DNA from: JAZQNC01 sp045536155
GTDB lineage: Bacteria > Bacillota > Clostridia > Oscillospirales > CAG-272
Reading direction: 5' to 3'
Assembly: GCA_045536155.1 (NCBI GenBank)
Contig: JAZSMZ010000118.1
Span: 1 to 14,274 of the forward strand
Length of the DNA: 14,274 nucleotides
Shown in pieces: positions 13,258 through 14,274 of this stretch. Positions within the stretch are counted from its first letter, which is position 1; every line of letters begins with the position of its first letter. The position numbers and the translations under genes were made by a program. The notes under the pieces were generated by a model, which searched no databases, had not been told where the DNA came from, and was given only the letters and a program-made list of their open reading frames with translations.

Positions 13258-13898
13258 CAGACCGACTTTTAGACATTTTGAAGGGAGAATATTCTCTTAC
13301 CGAGATGGATGCGGGCGAATTTGCATCGATGAAGGTAGGAGGAATGAAATTCTCAATAAAAGCGTTTGACGCTCCCGATCTGGGTCACATTTCACTCATG
13401 AAAGCGAGCGGATTTTTGGGTCTTATGAAAATGGACACTCTTATGATCGTGCCCAAAGAAAAAGACCTTCCCCTCTACTCCTACGATCGCATATACGCGA
13501 TGGGAAACGACACTTTGATCGTTGAGCTTTACGACACCCTGACAAGTCCTCTCGATCTTTCCGCACTCGACTCGGTAAAAGCGAATTTTACACATCTCGC
13601 CGAGCGCGACCCGGGAGAGCATTGGTACGACGACATCAGGCTGCACCAAAGCATTTCGAAAAAGGGTAAAAAGGCTCAAAGCGGCGATTTTGATAAGCTT
13701 ACTCTTGAGCATTTCAAGGCCTATCTCACGTCAGATGCGCCAGACGTTTCCGACAAGGAAAGAAAGCTCTCCCTCTCTCAGAATTACGTTCACGGTCTGC
13801 TCGAAAAGGGTGGCCCCTCCACCGATGTTTTTAAAAAGAACATCGGCACGGAAAAGACAGCCTTGCTTTTCAAAAAAGTGCTTTTCGGCACTGAATAA
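13254..13898 (+). CDS. Fe_bilin_red-like protein (putative, distant)
   Basis: This 214-aa soluble protein has no signal peptide. I see two stretches that resemble ferredoxin-dependent bilin reductases (Fe_bilin_red, which reduce biliverdin-type tetrapyrroles). One is the strand pair LPLYSYDRIYAMGNDTLIVE (72-91) followed by LYDTL, like the family's P-hydrophobic-x-x-D strand leading to the active-site acidic residue. The other is the helical C-terminus with SQNYVHGLLEKGGPSTDVFK (175-194), then IGTEKT and ending KKVLFG, like the family's Q-x-x-Y helix, FG and terminal V/F-LF. Length suits (families run 210-250 aa). The match is by eye; identity is low and the catalytic Asp is not securely aligned (Glu91 or Asp94). 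It overlaps the upstream gene by 4 nt and is the last gene of the cassette. Confidence 0.45.
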   Translation: MTDRLLDILKGEYSLTEMDAGEFASMKVGGMKFSIKAFDAPDLGHISLMKASGFLGLMKMDTLMIVPKEKDLPLYSYDRIYAMGNDTLIVELYDTLTSPLDLSALDSVKANFTHLAERDPGEHWYDDIRLHQSISKKGKKAQSGDFDKLTLEHFKAYLTSDAPDVSDKERKLSLSQNYVHGLLEKGGPSTDVFKKNIGTEKTALLFKKVLFGTE

Positions 13899-13911
13899 AT
13901 TTAATGCATAT

Positions 13912-13942
13912 AAAAAATCCTCCCTGATCGGGAGGATTTTTT
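13912..13942. terminator. bidirectional rho-independent terminator
   Basis: The arms AAAAAATCCTCCC and GGGAGGATTTTTT pair perfectly (13 bp) around a TGATC loop. T runs flank the stem on both strands, so it can stop transcription from the plus-strand cassette (ending 13898) and from the convergent ABC gene (ending 13951). Confidence 0.92.
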
Positions 13943-13950
13943 GCTTGAGA

Positions 13951-14274
13951 TCAGCGAACGCTCTGCTTTAATCTCTCTTTATCCTGCTGGAACATATAGA
14001 GCTCGTAGTATTTGCCCTTCTTTTCGAGCAGCTCGGTGTGGCTTCCCTGCTCGATTATCTCGCCGTGCGACAGCAAAATGATGTTGTCGGCATTGCGGAT
14101 AGTGGAAAGGCGGTGAGCGACGATGAGCATCGTACCGATGTTCATCATCTTTTCGAGCGATTCCTGAATGAGCACCTCGGTTTCGGTGTCGATATTGGCC
14201 GTTGCCTCATCGAGGATCATTATCTCGGGCTTATGAATTATGGTGCGGGCAAAGGAGAGAAGCTGACGCTGTCC
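13951..14274 (-). CDS. ABC exporter ATP-binding domain, C-terminal part (cut by window end)
   Basis: Only the last 107 codons are in the window; the gene runs in from beyond 14274. Read from the edge it has the ABC signature remainder GQRQLLSFART, Walker B with catalytic Glu IMILDEA, the D-loop ANIDTETE, and the switch His in LIVAHRLSTIRNADNI. The end, LLEKKGKYYELYMFQQDKER, is typical of fused permease-ATPase exporters of the MsbA/MdlB/LmrA type. It probably belongs to a heterodimeric or homodimeric multidrug/lipid exporter. It is convergent to the cassette and separated from it by a terminator, so unrelated in regulation. An internal Met at 14220 is not the start. Confidence 0.93.
   Translation of the reverse strand, partial: GQRQLLSFARTIIHKPEIMILDEATANIDTETEVLIQESLEKMMNIGTMLIVAHRLSTIRNADNIILLSHGEIIEQGSHTELLEKKGKYYELYMFQQDKERLKQSVR

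Noticed and set aside
1..14274. Search for CRISPR arrays, tRNA or rRNA genes, insertion sequences, integrases and toxin-antitoxin pairs
   Set aside because: Reading both strands, I saw no direct-repeat array, no tRNA-like CCA-ended cloverleaf, no transposase or integrase motifs and no phage genes.

Overview
The window looks like chromosomal DNA of an anaerobic, low- to mid-GC member of the Firmicutes (class Clostridia, probably an uncultured gut-type lineage). The basis is a clostridial-order rnfCDGEAB cluster, the associated NusG-domain-II / Gx-transporter pair, a lipoprotein-type ApbE, strong AGGAGG-like ribosome binding sites and consensus sigma-A promoters. I cannot name genus or species. 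The window ends inside an ABC-transporter gene and begins with a perfect 100-bp palindrome that looks like a fold-back at a contig end, so it may be a whole metagenomic contig.

Left two thirds (65-9111, all minus strand): an Rnf redox region. From a perfect-consensus promoter (9191-9219) the genes run rnfC, rnfD, rnfG, rnfE, rnfA, rnfB, a NusG-domain-II membrane protein and a Gx-transporter (Hpre_diP_synt_I family) protein, with most junctions overlapping by 1-8 nt. A second strong promoter (2594-2622), whose -35 lies in an imperfect 22-bp palindrome, precedes a two-repeat lipoprotein with FMN_bind-like features. A terminator-like hairpin, apbE and a DUF1622 membrane protein follow, ending at a terminator at about 36-65. 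Rnf exchanges electrons between reduced ferredoxin and NAD+ while moving Na+ or H+. ApbE attaches FMN covalently to RnfG and RnfD. RnfG is unusual here: it carries two complete FMN-binding domains, each with a GAT acceptor threonine, plus a degenerate middle unit.

Middle (9112-9439): a 328-bp divergent promoter region. It holds one consensus promoter toward rnf and another toward a TetR regulator. The second is followed by a 14-bp perfect palindrome at the predicted transcription start, probably the autorepression operator.

Right third (9440-13898, plus strand): a tight six-gene cassette. It encodes a TetR regulator, a flavin-reductase-like split-barrel protein with a helical C-terminal domain resembling PCP_red, an NmrA/atypical-SDR NAD(P)-binding protein, a DUF1295 membrane protein, an unknown polytopic membrane protein, and a 214-aa protein resembling ferredoxin-dependent bilin reductases (Fe_bilin_red) in two segments. 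That last resemblance is by eye only. If right, this is an inducible, possibly tetrapyrrole-related redox cassette beside the complex that sets the ferredoxin/NADH balance. A bidirectional terminator (13912-13942) separates it from a convergent ABC exporter gene cut by the window end.
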